A stretch of 64,000 nucleotides of DNA from Acidimicrobiia bacterium (GTDB taxonomy: Bacteria; Actinomycetota; Acidimicrobiia; Spongiisociales; ZC4RG35), in assembly GCA_025928935.1 (NCBI GenBank), contig JAICNB010000004.1:19687-83686 (forward strand). Direction: 5' to 3'. The notes below the pieces were generated by a model. That model did not search any database and was not told where the DNA came from. It saw only the letters and a list, made by a program, of their open reading frames with translations. Within the stretch, counting starts at the first letter, position 1. The number at the start of each line of letters is the position of its first letter. The position numbers and the translations under genes were made by a program. Positions 1 through 8,236 of this stretch are shown here, in pieces.

Positions 1-555
1 AACCGCTGGGACCCGGCCCATCTGCGCCGGATCGACAAGCTCTTGCCTTTGCGCACGGGGGACCGTGTCCTGGAGGTGGGTTGTGGGCAGGGTCACCTCA
101 CCACCCGGCTGGCAGAGAGGGGAGTCGACGTCGTCGGCATCGACGCCAACCCCAACGCCCCGGAGGTGTCGAGATCGGACCGGGTGCTGCACATGATGGC
201 CGAGGACCTCTCTTTCGACGACAGCGAGTTCGATGCGGTGGTCGCGGTCCATGCCATCGAGCACATTCCGCCGCTCGACGAGGCGGCAGCCGAGATGGCG
301 AGGGTGCTCAAGCCCGGTGGCAAGGCATTGTTCATCTACCCGGCCGAGCCGATCCAGGGCCTCTACGCCGTCCCCACCTCGATGATCCTCTACGGGACGC
401 CGTTCAAGGCGCGGGAGGTGCATTGCCAATGGCTCTCCCCGGCCAAGGTGCGCCGCATCATGGGACAGCACGAGCTCACCGAGACACATCACGAGTTCAA
501 CTTGCTCAAATCGCCCCAGTTCATCTCTGTTTTCACCAAGGCCTCCCCAAATTGA
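1..555 (+). CDS. Class I SAM-dependent methyltransferase (5' end outside window)
   Basis: The frame is open from the first base (NRWDPAHLRRIDKLL...), so the gene starts upstream of the window and the listed TTG start is internal. About 184 residues are visible. The glycine-rich SAM motif VLEVGCGQG, an acidic motif II in GIDANP and a post-core motif LKPGGKALF mark a Methyltransf_11-type fold. The substrate cannot be inferred. The RNase H gene follows 53 bp later on the same strand. Confidence 0.85.
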   Translation, partial: NRWDPAHLRRIDKLLPLRTGDRVLEVGCGQGHLTTRLAERGVDVVGIDANPNAPEVSRSDRVLHMMAEDLSFDDSEFDAVVAVHAIEHIPPLDEAAAEMARVLKPGGKALFIYPAEPIQGLYAVPTSMILYGTPFKAREVHCQWLSPAKVRRIMGQHELTETHHEFNLLKSPQFISVFTKASPN

Positions 556-608
556 GACAGCCATGGCGCATATGCGAGTCTCTCCGTCCCAATTTCGGTG
601 GTGGGTGA

Positions 609-1271
609 GTGTTCACCTGCCAGACCTGTGGCAGGGAGTTCGAGGTGCGTCAGGATGCCCTCGATCGCTATCCGGGCTGGGTTCCCCGTAAGTGCCTCGA
701 CTGTCGTGAAGGCGGGCGCATGCCCGCGAACACCGGTGCGGCTCGGGAATCGGCCCCGGCATCGAGGGCGGCGAGCCGGACCAAGGCCAGGGATCTGACC
801 GTGGCCGAGGTTCTCGATTCGTTCACCGAAGGTCCTGACACCGGGGTGTTCACCGACGGCGCCGCGGAGGGGAATCCCGGCCCGGGGGGGTGGGGCGCGG
901 TCTATGTCGTTGATGGGGAGGTCATCGACGAAGGACAGGGCTCGGATCCCTACACGACCAACAACAAGATGGAGCTCACCGCCCTGATCGCGGGTCTCCG
1001 CATGATCCCGCCCGCCGCCGGCATTGGCGTCTACACCGACTCGCAGCTCGTGGTGAACATCGTCACCAAGTGGGCCGAGGGCTGGGAGGCGAGAGGATGG
1101 ACCAAGAAGTCCTCCGGCCCGATCGCCAACCTCGAGTTGGTCAAGGAGGCCTACGCCCTGGCCAAACAGCGGCCCGGGGCCCGGATCCAGTGGATCAAAG
1201 CGCATAGTGGGTATCGCTGGAACGAGTACGCCGACGCCCTGGCCACCTCCTACAGGCGCCAGATCCACTAG
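609..1271 (+). CDS. rnhA: Ribonuclease HI with N-terminal zinc ribbon
   Basis: It cleaves RNA in RNA-DNA hybrids. Residues 4-32 hold a CxxC...CxxC zinc ribbon (C4, C7, C29, C32) of the zf-trcl type, followed by a low-complexity linker. The RNase H domain runs from about residue 78 to the end. The catalytic acids are visible: D83 in FTDGAAEGNPG, E122 in NNKMEL, D144 in YTDSQLV and the last Asp in NEYADALA. The start is GTG. The stop TAG shares its last base with the GTG of the next gene, so the two are probably cotranslated. The zinc ribbon is an extra relative to E. coli RNase HI and may aid nucleic-acid binding (inference). Confidence 0.92.
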   Translation: MFTCQTCGREFEVRQDALDRYPGWVPRKCLDCREGGRMPANTGAARESAPASRAASRTKARDLTVAEVLDSFTEGPDTGVFTDGAAEGNPGPGGWGAVYVVDGEVIDEGQGSDPYTTNNKMELTALIAGLRMIPPAAGIGVYTDSQLVVNIVTKWAEGWEARGWTKKSSGPIANLELVKEAYALAKQRPGARIQWIKAHSGYRWNEYADALATSYRRQIH

Positions 1272-1305
1272 TGGCAAGAGCACCAGTGGCGAGAGCACCA
1301 GTGGC
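1271..1305 (+). repeat. 15-bp tandem repeat over a start region
   Basis: GTGGCAAGAGCACCA is followed by GTGGCGAGAGCACCA and the first five bases of a third copy. In frame it encodes VARAP-VARAP-VA. Every unit begins with a possible GTG start. Confidence 0.8.
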
Positions 1306-2293
1306 TTCCCCGGTCACCGTGCAATACATGCGGGACTGGGGAAAACACGCCCACGGATCCCCGTTGTACGCCACTCTCGTCGACGTCGTCTCTGCAGACG
1401 CGGAGCTGATGCGGGTGATCAACCGCATCGAGCATCAACTACCTCCCAATCTGTTGTTCGCCGCCGTGCAGTACCTGCTCATGGAGGGTGCCGACGACGA
1501 CCTCTCCCGGTTCTATCCATCCCTGACCACGGATCCGGATCCGCCTGAGGGGGTGGGTCCTCACTTCCGACGGTTCGTGCTCGAGCACGAAGAGCAGATC
1601 GTCGAGATCGGCAACACCCGGTACACCCAGACCAACGAGTGCCGACGCTGCATCGCCTTGCTCCCCATGGTGATGATGGCGCCTTTCGACTCGTTCCATC
1701 TGGTCGATATCGGTGCCAGCGCCGGGCTCAACCTGGCCGTCGACCGCTATGGCTACCGCTACGACGTCGCGCAATGGCACACCGATGCGAGCCTGGTCCT
1801 CGAAGCCGAATGGAGGGGAGCACCGGTGGCCCTCCGCGAGGTCGAGGTGGTCGGGCGGACCGGTCTCGACCTGAACCCCCTCGACCCGTACGACGTGAGT
1901 GCGCGTCGTTGGCTCGATGCCCTCATCTGGCCCGAGCACCACGAGCGACGAGCGCGGCTTCGGTCCGCCCTCGAGCTGGTCTCCACGCTGGAGATGGAGA
2001 TGGTCGGCGGCGATGCGACCGACACGCTGCCCGTGTGTCTCGACAACCTCGCCCCCGGTGTCCCGGTCGTCATGATGAGCTCGTTCACCCTGGCCCAGTT
2101 CAGCCCGGCCCAGAGGGACCGTCTGGAGACAGTCCTCTCCGATGCGCGGGCACACCGGCCGGTCCATAGCATCTCGATGGAGGCACTCGAGAAGTCGGAT
2201 GACTGGGCCCAGCTCGTGGTGGACGACGGCAGCGGCACCCGCATTGTGGGCCAGGCCCATCCCCACGGGGAATGGGTCGAGATCTACCCCTAG
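1271..2293 (+). CDS. DUF2332 family protein
   Basis: A 340-residue protein of the DUF2332 family, which is common in actinobacteria and has no settled function. Recognisable blocks are RYTQTNECRRC, a glycine-rich LVDIGASAGLNLAVD resembling a SAM-methyltransferase motif I, and MMSSFTLAQFSPAQR near the C-terminus. The start is ambiguous: an imperfect 15-bp tandem repeat supplies three in-frame GTG codons (residues 1, 6 and 11), and a later ATG lies at QYMRDW. I kept the first because it overlaps the rnhA stop by one base. Confidence 0.85.
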   Translation: MARAPVARAPVASPVTVQYMRDWGKHAHGSPLYATLVDVVSADAELMRVINRIEHQLPPNLLFAAVQYLLMEGADDDLSRFYPSLTTDPDPPEGVGPHFRRFVLEHEEQIVEIGNTRYTQTNECRRCIALLPMVMMAPFDSFHLVDIGASAGLNLAVDRYGYRYDVAQWHTDASLVLEAEWRGAPVALREVEVVGRTGLDLNPLDPYDVSARRWLDALIWPEHHERRARLRSALELVSTLEMEMVGGDATDTLPVCLDNLAPGVPVVMMSSFTLAQFSPAQRDRLETVLSDARAHRPVHSISMEALEKSDDWAQLVVDDGSGTRIVGQAHPHGEWVEIYP

Positions 2294-2304
2294 GTGACCA
2301 CTGA

Positions 2305-3009
2305 TCAGGCCCGGCCGTAGACCGGTATCTCCGCGCCATTGATGACGCCCGAGTCGTCGCTGAGGAGGAAGTAGGCGACGGCGGCGATCTCCTCAGGCGT
2401 CGGCCAGTTCACGTAATCGGCATATGGCAGGGATCGCCGGGTTGCCGGAGTATCGATGACGGCGGGGAGAAGCACATTGGCCGTTACCCCGGTCCCGTCC
2501 AGCTCCTGGGCCACCGACCTGGTCAACGCCACCACCCCGGCCTTGGCCACGTTGAAGGCGGCCTGGCCGGTCGGGAAATCGACGGCGGCCCTGCTGCCCA
2601 CGGTGACGATCCGGCCCCAGCCGGTCTCTACGAGATAGGGGAGCACGGCGCGGACCGAGTTGAATGTGGAGCGAAGGTTGAGATCGAGCATCCGCTCGAA
2701 CCGGACGTCGTCGGTCTCGACCACGTCGCGCCCTCCCGCCCATCCCCCGACCAGGGCGACGAGACCATGTATCGCCCCCCATCGATCCGCCACGCTCTTC
2801 ATGAACGTGTTGATCGCCTCGGCGTTGGTGGCATCAACCCGGACCAGGAGCACCTGGTCCTCGTCGACGTCGAACTCCTGCTCGAACTGCTCCGCCTCGT
2901 CGGGCATGAGATAGGTGATGGCGAGTCGGTGGTCGTCGTTGATCAGACGTCGCACCAGGGCAGTCCCCAGGCCGCCTGTCCCACCGGTGATCACGAGTGT
3001 CTTCTGCAT
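2305..3009 (-). CDS. SDR family NAD(P)-dependent oxidoreductase
   Basis: A classical short-chain dehydrogenase of 234 residues beginning MQKTLVITGGTGGLG. The longer ORF start would add 29 residues upstream of the usual SDR N-terminus. The cofactor loop is TGGTGGLG, and the NAG-like region reads ALVGGWAG. The catalytic region diverges from YxxxK: after VTVGSRAAVDFPTGQAAFNVAKAG the usual Tyr position is Phe (FNVAK), so dehydrogenase activity is doubtful. It is the last gene of a minus-strand operon, 32 bp after the glycerate kinase. Substrate unknown. Confidence 0.85.
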   Translation of the reverse strand: MQKTLVITGGTGGLGTALVRRLINDDHRLAITYLMPDEAEQFEQEFDVDEDQVLLVRVDATNAEAINTFMKSVADRWGAIHGLVALVGGWAGGRDVVETDDVRFERMLDLNLRSTFNSVRAVLPYLVETGWGRIVTVGSRAAVDFPTGQAAFNVAKAGVVALTRSVAQELDGTGVTANVLLPAVIDTPATRRSLPYADYVNWPTPEEIAAVAYFLLSDDSGVINGAEIPVYGRA

Positions 3010-3041
3010 GCTCCCGTCGGCCCACTCTACGGCGGGGCCGT

Positions 3042-4244
3042 TCACCTCCGCCACAGGATCCATAGGTCGGAGACATTGGTCCCGGTAGCACCGCATCGGA
3101 TCAGATCGGAGGTCGCTGCCAGGTACGCGGCGGAGTCGTACCTGCGTAAGGCCCCGGCCGGATCGCCACCTCTCACGACCGTCGACCTGTCGACGATCGC
3201 CCCGGCCGCATCGGCGCTGCCATCCACGCCGTCGGTGGCGAAGGCGCAGAACAGATCCCCGGGGCGAAGGGCCTCGGCAGCGAGAAGCGCGGCATGTGTG
3301 TTCCGGCCACCCGAGCCCTGTACGGTGACCTCCAGCGTCACCTCACCCGCTCCCACCGTCACCCCCTTCCCGGCAGCGCCGAGAAACCTCCGTAGACACG
3401 TGCTCAGCTCCCCATGCAGCCAGCCGGGCGCCACCCGACCTGGCCCGGGGGCAGCCACCGCCACCGCCCTGGCGACGTCGCGGCCGTCGGCGAGCACGGT
3501 GACGTGAGGAGCCGGAAGGCTGGAGATCCGCGCACGCATCGCTTCCACCACCGGATCGGGCACATCGATGGACAGATCCTGGAGGATGCGCAATGCAGCA
3601 TCGGCGTCGCGACGACCCGGGATGGTCGGTCCCGACGCCACCACCTCGGGCCCGGCCGCTCCGACGTCGGAGACGACATAGGTGTCGATGGGCCGGCCGG
3701 CCGCCGCCGCCAGCCCGCCCCCCTTGACCTTGGAGAGATGGCTCCGAACCAGGTTGACCGCCTCGATATCGGCCCCGGAGGAGAGGAGGCTGGCGTTGAC
3801 CCGACTGAGGAAATCGGCGGTGACACCCTCGCGTGGCGACTCACACAGCGCCGACCCGCCACCGGAGATCAGAGCGAGTAGGTCGACCGAGGCCGGGATT
3901 TGTTTCACTGCATCGATCACCGCAGCCCCGGCGGCGTAGCTCGCCTTCCCGGGGATCGGGTGGTCGCCGACCACCGACTTCATCGTGTTTGGCACCTCGT
4001 CGGGCTGACCGGAAACGCAAATCCCATCCATCACTTCGAGGATCGATGCGGCGCCTCGCGCCATGGCCGGGGCGGCCTTGCCGATGGCAATCACCGCAGC
4101 CGGACCACTTTGACGGACGGCCAGCGCCTCAGCGGTGAGACGCTCAGGATCTGCCGTTCGAAGCGCGATCATCAACCAGCCGAGGACGACGCGTCGTCGT
4201 TCCGGGTCGGGTGCGAGAACGGCCCTGTCGAACTCGACCGTCAC
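3042..4244 (-). CDS. Glycerate 2-kinase (DUF4147/MOFRL family)
   Basis: It is predicted to phosphorylate D-glycerate at C2 using ATP, giving 2-phosphoglycerate. The 400 residues carry the DUF4147 Rossmann-like N-terminal domain (AVIAIGKAAPAMARGA, LALISGGGSALCESP) and a C-terminal MOFRL domain (FCAFATDGVDGSADAAGA). The GTG start (VTVEFDRAVL) overlaps the upstream cofC stop as GTGA, indicating translational coupling. The listed ORF extends 101 residues further upstream only as a shadow of cofC. Family assignment is firm; substrate is by family knowledge. See the findings for the link to F420. Confidence 0.9.
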   Translation of the reverse strand: MTVEFDRAVLAPDPERRRVVLGWLMIALRTADPERLTAEALAVRQSGPAAVIAIGKAAPAMARGAASILEVMDGICVSGQPDEVPNTMKSVVGDHPIPGKASYAAGAAVIDAVKQIPASVDLLALISGGGSALCESPREGVTADFLSRVNASLLSSGADIEAVNLVRSHLSKVKGGGLAAAAGRPIDTYVVSDVGAAGPEVVASGPTIPGRRDADAALRILQDLSIDVPDPVVEAMRARISSLPAPHVTVLADGRDVARAVAVAAPGPGRVAPGWLHGELSTCLRRFLGAAGKGVTVGAGEVTLEVTVQGSGGRNTHAALLAAEALRPGDLFCAFATDGVDGSADAAGAIVDRSTVVRGGDPAGALRRYDSAAYLAATSDLIRCGATGTNVSDLWILWRR

Positions 4245-4831
4245 ATCACCCCGGCAAGCCAGGCCCCGCGGGGATGATTGCGAGCAGAAACGAGGTCGGC
4301 GACGGTGTCGACGTCGTGGAGCAGGCCGAGGCGGGTGACGATTCCCGACCCGGGATAGCTGGCGAGATGACGCCGGAAGCTGCCCGGGCCATATCTGAAC
4401 CGGTAGTGGACGCCCCGTCCCCCAATGGCCGATGTGCCTCCGTCTGCGGAAGGGGCCAGCACTACGCCATGCCGCAACAGTGATTCCTCCAGCTCGGTGA
4501 GGTCCGAAACTGTGAGAAGGGGCAGATCGGAATGGATCACAAGCCAATGGCTCCCCGATTCATCGGCCCAGGCGCTGCCGATGTCAGCGGCGCCATCGAG
4601 ACCCGTCCCCATATCAGGCGCGGAAGGGAAGCCATGGAGGAGAGCCCATTCCGCCACCTCCATATCGCCGGCGATCAAGAGGGGGAGGAGCCCCGCTTCG
4701 ACGGTCAGGCTGGCGGTGCGCTCGGCCAGCGCCCGGCCCAGCTCGGAACGGTCCGCGTCGTCGAGATGAGCGGCCAAGCGCCCCTTGCCCAGGCGAAAGG
4801 ACTTGACGGGGAGGATGGCGATCGTGGGCAT
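4241..4831 (-). CDS. cofC: CofC/FbiD-type guanylyltransferase of F420 biosynthesis
   Basis: CofC/FbiD condenses GTP with a small phosphoacid (2-phospholactate, phosphoenolpyruvate or 3-phosphoglycerate, depending on lineage) to make the precursor of the F420 side chain. The 196 residues show the nucleotidyltransferase N-terminus LPVKSFRLGKGRL, the metal-binding SDLPLL, and the family block APSADGGTSAIGG followed by RFRYGPGSFRRHL. The start ATG (MPTIAILPVKS) was chosen over an upstream ORF start because the family begins at this strand. It lies 13 bp after the USP gene and overlaps the glycerate kinase start. The substrate cannot be told from sequence by eye. Confidence 0.88.
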   Translation of the reverse strand: MPTIAILPVKSFRLGKGRLAAHLDDADRSELGRALAERTASLTVEAGLLPLLIAGDMEVAEWALLHGFPSAPDMGTGLDGAADIGSAWADESGSHWLVIHSDLPLLTVSDLTELEESLLRHGVVLAPSADGGTSAIGGRGVHYRFRYGPGSFRRHLASYPGSGIVTRLGLLHDVDTVADLVSARNHPRGAWLAGVM

Positions 4832-4844
4832 GTGGCCTGTACCA

Positions 4845-5285
4845 CTACGGCACGACCATGACCGGGACCGGGGAGTGGTGACAGAGGCGGTCGGCGACAC
4901 TGCCCAGCATCACCCGCTCGGCTAGCCCGGCTCCTCGTTTGCCGATCACGATCAGACCTGCTTCTCGTTCCTCGGCGACGGCGATGAGGCGCGATGTGGG
5001 GTCACCGAGCTCTTCAACGGTCTCGTAGTCCAAGCCGTCCAAAGGCAGAGTCTCCTCGTTCTCCTTCAGGACCTGCTGCTGGCCTTCCACCAACGCCGCG
5101 GACAGTGCCTCGGGAGTGGGCGGAGCGCCCCCGATGCCCCACCAGCCCTCCGGTGGCCGTACAACGGTGACGAGGACCAGCTTGGCCTCACGGGATCTGG
5201 CGATCTCGGTGGCGATCTCTGCCGCTCGAGTGCTCGTCTCCGATCCGTCGACTCCGACCACGATCGATTTTGGGTTCCAGGTCAT
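4845..5285 (-). CDS. Universal stress protein (UspA family)
   Basis: A single-domain 146-residue USP. The N-terminal strand is SIVVGVDGSETS, and the ATP-binding signature G-x2-G-x9-G-S is complete in GKRGAGLAERVMLGS, so nucleotide binding is likely. A purine-rich AGGAGGTG lies about 10 bp before the ATG. It is embedded in the pgpA-usp-cofC-glycerate kinase run. The link to F420 genes is positional only. Confidence 0.92.
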   Translation of the reverse strand: MTWNPKSIVVGVDGSETSTRAAEIATEIARSREAKLVLVTVVRPPEGWWGIGGAPPTPEALSAALVEGQQQVLKENEETLPLDGLDYETVEELGDPTSRLIAVAEEREAGLIVIGKRGAGLAERVMLGSVADRLCHHSPVPVMVVP

Positions 5286-5339
5286 GGCTTCAGGGCACCT
5301 CCTCGATAGACCATAGGCAGGTCGCCCCAGGGCGCGACC

Positions 5340-5798
5340 TCAGAAGATGGTGGCATCGATGAGATGGGCGATCCCCAAGGCCCACAGACCGGCCACCACG
5401 TCGTCGAGGACGATCCCGGTCGCCCCCGGCATCGAGTCGGCTTGGTAGACCCCGGGAAACGGCCGTTTGGTGATGTCGACCAGGCGAAACAAGCCGAATG
5501 CGATCACCGCCGGCCAGCCAAGCAGCCCGATGGTGGAGACGAACGTCCCGGCCGCCTCGTCGATGACGATCCATCCGGCGTCACCCTCGGTGGCGGCTAC
5601 GGCTCTCGCCGACCAGGAGGCAACGGCGGTCACGATCAGCGACGCGATGAGCTGCCCGGGCCAACCCCAGGCCTCCCCGATCAGCAAGGCGAATGGAAAG
5701 GCGACCAGACCTCCCACCGTCCCCGACCCGGCGTCGGAGCCGCGGATCTTGCGAAGGATCAGACCCGCCCCGAACATCGAGGCGGTGAGTCTGGCCAT
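5340..5798 (-). CDS. pgpA: Phosphatidylglycerophosphatase A
   Basis: A membrane phosphatase that removes phosphate from phosphatidylglycerol phosphate in phospholipid synthesis. The PgpA signatures are GSDAGSGTVGGLVAFP, the acidic IDEAAG, FRLVDITKRPFPG and LDDVVAGL. Three or four hydrophobic segments fit the family, and 152 residues is normal. The ATG at MARLTASMFGAG was preferred over the ORF start, which lies inside the upstream gene. The upstream gene ends 11 bp before this start. Confidence 0.9.
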   Translation of the reverse strand: MARLTASMFGAGLILRKIRGSDAGSGTVGGLVAFPFALLIGEAWGWPGQLIASLIVTAVASWSARAVAATEGDAGWIVIDEAAGTFVSTIGLLGWPAVIAFGLFRLVDITKRPFPGVYQADSMPGATGIVLDDVVAGLWALGIAHLIDATIF

Positions 5799-5809
5799 CG
5801 GAGGCGAGG

Positions 5810-6724
5810 CTAGTTGTGGGCTTCCCACCCTTCGAGCACCCTCATCGCCCTGAGCGTGTTCCATCGGCTGGGCTCGCCGACCGTCTCCATCTCGAACCAT
5901 GTCTCACCCGGCCAACGTTGCTGGAGGGGCCAGACCCCGTCGGCTGTGCGCTTCCCGGTTACCACCTCAATTGCATCGGCGAGCCGGTGGTCGTTCAGGG
6001 CGCCGGCAGACCAGAAGTAGTCGAGACCTCGCAGGATGTCGTAGTGCCAGCGTGGCGGGAACGAGAGGCGGAGGTAACGCTGATCGACGATCTCCCCACT
6101 GCGATGGGAACGGAACATCCCGTGGCTCAGGAAGAACTCCTGCCCCCGGGCTTCGGCGTTCTCGACCTCATCACGGCGAGGACCGCCGGCCTGGGCCGTC
6201 TCGCGCAGGGCTTCCAAGGCCGCCGAGGTGGTGTGAAACGACCCGTGCCTCGAACCGACGTCGCAATTCCAGCCACCGTCATCCAGCTGTCTGGAGAGGA
6301 GATGTCCCAGCACCGGCTCCCTGTCGGCCTCGTCCACCTCGAACCAGTAGAGGAGTGCGGTCACCATGGACTGGATGCACATCTCCGAGTTGCGTCTGGT
6401 GCCCTGGCCCTCGGTGAGGAACAAGCGGCACGAGGCGATCGCTCTTGGATCGGACCTGGGCAGGCCCATCCGTCTCAGCAGCACCATGGTGTAGGTGGTC
6501 GATATCCACTTCTTGCCGTAGAGCCGTGGCGTCCAACGGCCGTCCCGGTCCTGATGCGAGAGCAACCTGGCTCCCCAACCCTCGGTCGCCACCTTCTCCT
6601 GTTCCGCCCGCCAGTCCGGTTCGGGGGAGCGGTTGAGGTCACGCATCACCTGCCATCTGATCGCCGGGTCTCCCTCGAGGAGCCAGTCGATGGTGCTGGA
6701 ACGGTCGGGCTTGCTCACGGCCAT
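5810..6724 (-). CDS. Alpha/alpha-toroid (squalene cyclase/prenyltransferase-like) protein
   Basis: A soluble 304-residue protein built from helical-pair repeats of the prenyltransferase/squalene-oxidase type: SHQDRDGRWTPRLYGKKW, LSRQLDDGGWNCDVG and GKRTADGVWPLQQRW are three QW-like repeat cores. It lacks a clear DxDD or VxDDT terpene cyclase motif, so a scaffolding, binding or unknown catalytic role is as likely as cyclisation. It is the first gene of the minus operon running to the SDR. Function not assigned. Confidence 0.75.
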   Translation of the reverse strand: MAVSKPDRSSTIDWLLEGDPAIRWQVMRDLNRSPEPDWRAEQEKVATEGWGARLLSHQDRDGRWTPRLYGKKWISTTYTMVLLRRMGLPRSDPRAIASCRLFLTEGQGTRRNSEMCIQSMVTALLYWFEVDEADREPVLGHLLSRQLDDGGWNCDVGSRHGSFHTTSAALEALRETAQAGGPRRDEVENAEARGQEFFLSHGMFRSHRSGEIVDQRYLRLSFPPRWHYDILRGLDYFWSAGALNDHRLADAIEVVTGKRTADGVWPLQQRWPGETWFEMETVGEPSRWNTLRAMRVLEGWEAHN

Positions 6725-6789
6725 GATCGGGATTCAACCAAGCCCGAGCCCGATGCGAAATCGACTGTTCCGATCCGCCGATCAGCAGT

Positions 6790-6795
6790 TAGCCT
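6790..6795 (+). promoter_or_regulatory. Predicted -10 of a leaderless ilvE promoter
   Basis: TAGCCT is followed by six bases and the ilvE ATG, so transcription would start at or within a base of the ATG. No purine-rich ribosome-binding site can be placed upstream of the start. No clear -35 is visible. Confidence 0.45.
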
Positions 6796-6801
6796 TCGGG
6801 G

Positions 6802-7716
6802 ATGGAACCGGCAAACAAGATATGGGTCGATGGCGACTTCGTCGATTGGGACGACGCCACCGTCCACTTCCTGTCACATTCCCTCCAGTACGGGACCGGT
6901 GTCTTCGAGGGCATTCGCGCCTACAAGACACCCGAGGGAACCGCCGTATTCCGTCTCCATGACCACATGGTGCGGCTCGTCGCATCGGCCCGCGCCTACG
7001 GCCTCGCCATGAAGGAGACAGCAGAGGAGATGGACGAGGTCTGTCTCGAGCTGCTCAGGGTCAACGACCTGGAATCGGCCTATATCCGGCCCTTCGTGTT
7101 CTACGGTGCCGGCGCGTTCGGCATCAACCCCAAGGCCAGCCCGATCCACAACTATATGGCCGCTTTCTATCTGGGCAGCTACATGGGCGATCATGGCGTG
7201 CAGAACGGCATCACCACCATGGTCTCCAGCTGGCGTCGGATCTCGCACACCAGCTTCATCCCCACCGCCAAGGGGTCGGGCCAGTACCTCAACTCGGTGC
7301 TGGCCAAGCAGGAGGCGCTCCGGGCTGGCTACGACGAGGCGCTCATGCTGAACGACGTTGGTCTGGTCTCCGAGGGGAGCGGGATGAACTTGTTCACCGT
7401 GAGCAGGGGCGTCGTCTACACGCCTCCGGTCTCATCCGGGATCCTCGAGGGGATCACCCGAGACACCGTCTTCGAGTTGCTGACCGGCGAGGGGTTCGAA
7501 GTGGTCCAGACCGACCTGGCCCGGGGCAGCCTATACACCGCCGACGAAGTCTTCCTGACCGGGACGGCCGCCGAGGTGACCCCGGTGCGGGAGATCGACG
7601 GCAGGATCATCGGAACCGGTGAGCCCGGGCCGATCACCCGCAAGGCGCAGGATCTGTTCTCAGATCTGGTCGCGGCCAAGATCCCTGAGTACCGCCACTG
7701 GCTGACCTTCGTCTAG
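6802..7716 (+). CDS. ilvE: Branched-chain amino acid aminotransferase
   Basis: A PLP enzyme of fold type IV that transfers the amino group between glutamate and Leu/Ile/Val. Family blocks in order: the N-terminal HSLQYGTGVFEGIRAY, IRPFVFYG, the lysine region TAKGSGQYLNSVLAKQEA, and YDEALMLNDVGLVSEGSGMN, then LTGTAAEVTPVREIDGR. Its 304 residues match the usual length. First gene of a plus-strand run continuing to gltX. Confidence 0.93.
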   Translation: MEPANKIWVDGDFVDWDDATVHFLSHSLQYGTGVFEGIRAYKTPEGTAVFRLHDHMVRLVASARAYGLAMKETAEEMDEVCLELLRVNDLESAYIRPFVFYGAGAFGINPKASPIHNYMAAFYLGSYMGDHGVQNGITTMVSSWRRISHTSFIPTAKGSGQYLNSVLAKQEALRAGYDEALMLNDVGLVSEGSGMNLFTVSRGVVYTPPVSSGILEGITRDTVFELLTGEGFEVVQTDLARGSLYTADEVFLTGTAAEVTPVREIDGRIIGTGEPGPITRKAQDLFSDLVAAKIPEYRHWLTFV

Positions 7717-7729
7717 TGAAGGGCCACTA

Positions 7730-8236
7730 GTGGGGCAGCAGCCGAACATCGAGGTGACCGAGGCGGAACGACCCCGTTCGGTCCCCGAGCCTCCGCCTGC
7801 TCGCCGTTGGCGGCCCGACATCAAGCCGGGCATACCCACCACGCCGGAAGAGGTGCCACGGGGCGGCCTCTTCGGCTCGCCTACGCCGGATGGCGGGTGG
7901 GGGCTCCGCCTCATCAGCCAGGTCGATCTGCCCGACGACGACCCCAGCCTCAGGTCGGTGATCGCCGCCCTCGCCATCGCCCGGGCAGGCGCCCTGGGCA
8001 GGGGCCCGGTCCTCGAGGACATCGAGGTCGCCCTTGCACTGACCGGATACGGTTACGAGGCGCCCGATTCCGTGACAGAGCGCCGGGCGCGCTGGATGGA
8101 TGCGGTGCCACATGAAGGCCGGCCCGGCCAGACCGCGGTAGGCGAGATGGACCGTGACCTCCTGGTGAAGAAGCCGGACGAGGTGCGGCAGGCTCTTGGC
8201 GGGCAGGGCGCCGGCGACCGCTCCGGTCCCCGATGA
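7730..8236 (+). CDS. Conserved hypothetical protein in the ilvE-gltX operon
   Basis: 168 residues from a GTG start, 13 bp after ilvE. The N-terminus is proline- and arginine-rich ([16 protein letters not shown]). A central helical region ([20 protein letters not shown]) and a phrase [20 protein letters not shown] follow. No catalytic motif, membrane segment or signal peptide is seen. The stop overlaps the next start as ATGA, so it is translated with the FAH gene. I do not recognise the family. Confidence 0.75.
   Translation: MGQQPNIEVTEAERPRSVPEPPPARRWRPDIKPGIPTTPEEVPRGGLFGSPTPDGGWGLRLISQVDLPDDDPSLRSVIAALAIARAGALGRGPVLEDIEVALALTGYGYEAPDSVTERRARWMDAVPHEGRPGQTAVGEMDRDLLVKKPDEVRQALGGQGAGDRSGPR

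Noticed and set aside
1271-1305. Start of a CRISPR-like or minisatellite array
   Set aside because: Only two full 15-bp units, no spacers, and the repeat is coding. No CRISPR array was seen anywhere in the window.
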